Below, in pieces: positions 13,571 through 14,637 of a stretch of 14,637 bases of DNA. A model generated the notes under the pieces. The model ran no database searches. It was not told the DNA's origin and saw nothing but the letters and a program-made list of their open reading frames with translations. This stretch comes from Bacteroidales bacterium (GTDB lineage: Bacteria; Bacteroidota; Bacteroidia; Bacteroidales; BM520): contig JAQVPY010000038.1 in NCBI GenBank assembly GCA_028701815.1, positions 1 to 14,637 on the forward strand, given 5' to 3'. Numbering within the stretch: position 1 is the stretch's first letter; every line of letters starts with the position of its first letter. The translations under genes and the position numbers were made by a program.

Positions 13571-14637
13571 GGAAATACCAGCTTACGCCGAATCTAAGTT
13601 GTCTGTCATTTAAAGGGTAGTGAGGAACTGCGATATAGTTATATCCCAACAAGCCACTTGTGACATTAATAAATTCGACAAATATTTTTGCTCTTTTAAC
13701 TTGAAATCTGAAATACGCGTCTATATATGGAAAATTTCCCGTCTTTACGTCGTCTTGTAGATAGAAAGAACGTATGGAAGGCATATATGCTTCAGCGTAG
13801 AATGGGGTATTATAGCAAACATCTATGCCTATTTGAGTCATAAGTGCTTTTTTGAAAAGAGGTTGTTTATAAATAAACGACAATTTCCCCATAAAGTCGG
13901 GGACGCGAATAATATCTTTATTGCTGACTGTTTGGTAAGTTAGGAAGGCGCTTATTTCGAAGCGTTTGATATTGATGTGCGGGTTGATATATGCTGAAAA
14001 ATAATGTATTGCCTTTTCATTGTATTGTTGGGGGGTAACATTTTGGTCGAGGTAGGAATAGTTGTTTATGATATTATATTCTGCGCCGGCATCGACAAAA
14101 GTATATTCTGCAGAGAGGAAAACAATATTATAGAAAGATTTTGGAAGGGTTTTATTCCATGTTGCCGTTGTGGTGTTGATATGTTGATACATCCATGGGG
14201 CGTCCACGGCAGAAGAGCGGAAGGCTGCTTTTAGAAACAGTAATTTTTTTAAGGTGTAGGATACGGTAGCCTTTATTTGATAATCTCCTATATTATAGTT
14301 TCCTACAGAGAAATATGCTTCGGGTTGAATTGTAAAACCGGCGAGTGTGACCGATGCTTTTCCGTAGGGTATGATACTGAAGATGTTATAGTTGATATTG
14401 CTTCTTTGTGTTGAAATGACATATATACCGTTGGAATATATGGGAACTTTTTTTGCGAATGTGTTATAGTTAACTTTATGGTAATTGAGTTCAGTTCCGA
14501 CTTCAAAGACGATTTTTTTATGATTATTAACGTCGGAATTAGTAATAGCGATCTTATTTGTGAGGCTATGAATAACAGTAGAGTCGAATATTGCGGATTC
14601 ATCGCCGGTATAGCAATATGGATAGAAATCGTAGTCG
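13563..14637 (-). CDS. Porin-like outer-membrane beta-barrel protein, C-terminal part (5' end off right edge)
   Basis: The frame is open without a stop from 14636 down to the TAA at 13563-13565, giving 357 residues with no credible start inside the window; a GTG at 14207 is an internal valine. The sequence is an alternating pattern of aromatic and polar residues typical of outer-membrane strands (for example VEFINVTSGLLGYNYIAVPH, then RQLRFGVSWYF near the end). The last strand ends in aromatic residues followed by His-Asp. This fits the Bacteroidota putative porin family (Porin_10), but I assign it from overall character. It is the most upstream visible gene of the cluster and overlaps the FAD-enzyme gene by 8 bases. 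Pore function and substrate are unknown. Confidence 0.8.
   Translation of the reverse strand, partial: DYDFYPYCYTGDESAIFDSTVIHSLTNKIAITNSDVNNHKKIVFEVGTELNYHKVNYNTFAKKVPIYSNGIYVISTQRSNINYNIFSIIPYGKASVTLAGFTIQPEAYFSVGNYNIGDYQIKATVSYTLKKLLFLKAAFRSSAVDAPWMYQHINTTTATWNKTLPKSFYNIVFLSAEYTFVDAGAEYNIINNYSYLDQNVTPQQYNEKAIHYFSAYINPHINIKRFEISAFLTYQTVSNKDIIRVPDFMGKLSFIYKQPLFKKALMTQIGIDVCYNTPFYAEAYMPSIRSFYLQDDVKTGNFPYIDAYFRFQVKRAKIFVEFINVTSGLLGYNYIAVPHYPLNDRQLRFGVSWYFHD

Noticed and set aside
14205..14207. GTG as the start of a 214-residue protein
   Set aside because: The same frame stays open for another 143 codons to the window edge with similar beta-strand composition, so this GTG is an internal valine of a truncated-by-window gene.
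14303..14602. 99-codon minus-strand frame at the right edge
   Set aside because: It overlaps the longer porin-like frame in another phase. The porin frame is open across the whole region and shows beta-barrel character.
1..14637. Mobile element, CRISPR, phage or defence system
   Set aside because: No transposase, integrase, direct-repeat array, terminal inverted repeats or toxin-antitoxin-like gene pair is visible; every sizeable gene fits a housekeeping or common envelope family.

Overview
The window looks like ordinary core chromosome from a member of the Bacteroidota, most likely Bacteroidales-like. This rests on: (i) gene families typical of the phylum (a DUF4837 lipoprotein, a DUF4295/bL38-type small ribosomal protein, a GldA-type ABC ATPase, a Porin_10-like barrel, a LolA-like protein beside ftsK); (ii) TAnnTTTG promoter -7 boxes in front of five genes; (iii) near-absence of Shine-Dalgarno sequences, with one clear exception. 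The DNA is AT-rich. I see no insertion sequence, phage gene, CRISPR array, tRNA or rRNA.

Layout, left to right. 1-1841, minus strand: a LysM lytic transglycosylase (mltD-like) followed, with a 4-base ATGA overlap, by the start of D-Ala-D-Ala ligase (ddl), which runs off the left edge. 2083-3081, plus: a DUF4837 lipoprotein, converging on rpmB (bL28) at 3150-3395 minus, with a terminator hairpin between them. 3571-4098, minus: a divergent rimM, transcribed away from the gldA-type ATPase gene (4182-5105 plus) out of a shared short promoter region.

5208-8860, plus: a translation operon rpmG - DUF4295(bL38-type) - rpsP - rplM - rpsI - rpsB - tsf, starting at a good -7 box and ending in a strong hairpin terminator at 8881-8916. 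8918-14637, minus: a tight co-directional cluster, in order of transcription porin-like barrel (5' end off the right edge), FAD-dependent dehydrogenase, ftsK, lolA-like.

Functionally the window joins translation (seven genes of the operon plus rpmB and rimM) with envelope biology: peptidoglycan precursor synthesis and turnover, lipoprotein handling, an outer-membrane barrel, and chromosome segregation at the septum. No stretch longer than 300 bases lacks a gene. The longest gaps are 1842-2082, holding only two divergent promoters, and 3396-3570, in which I recognise nothing beyond the expected but unassigned rpmB promoter.

I did not find a convincing new multi-gene system. The points most worth a second look are the perfect Shine-Dalgarno before rpmG, the separation and inversion of rpmB relative to rpmG-bL38, and in-frame TTG codons inside promoter boxes that can mislead start calling.
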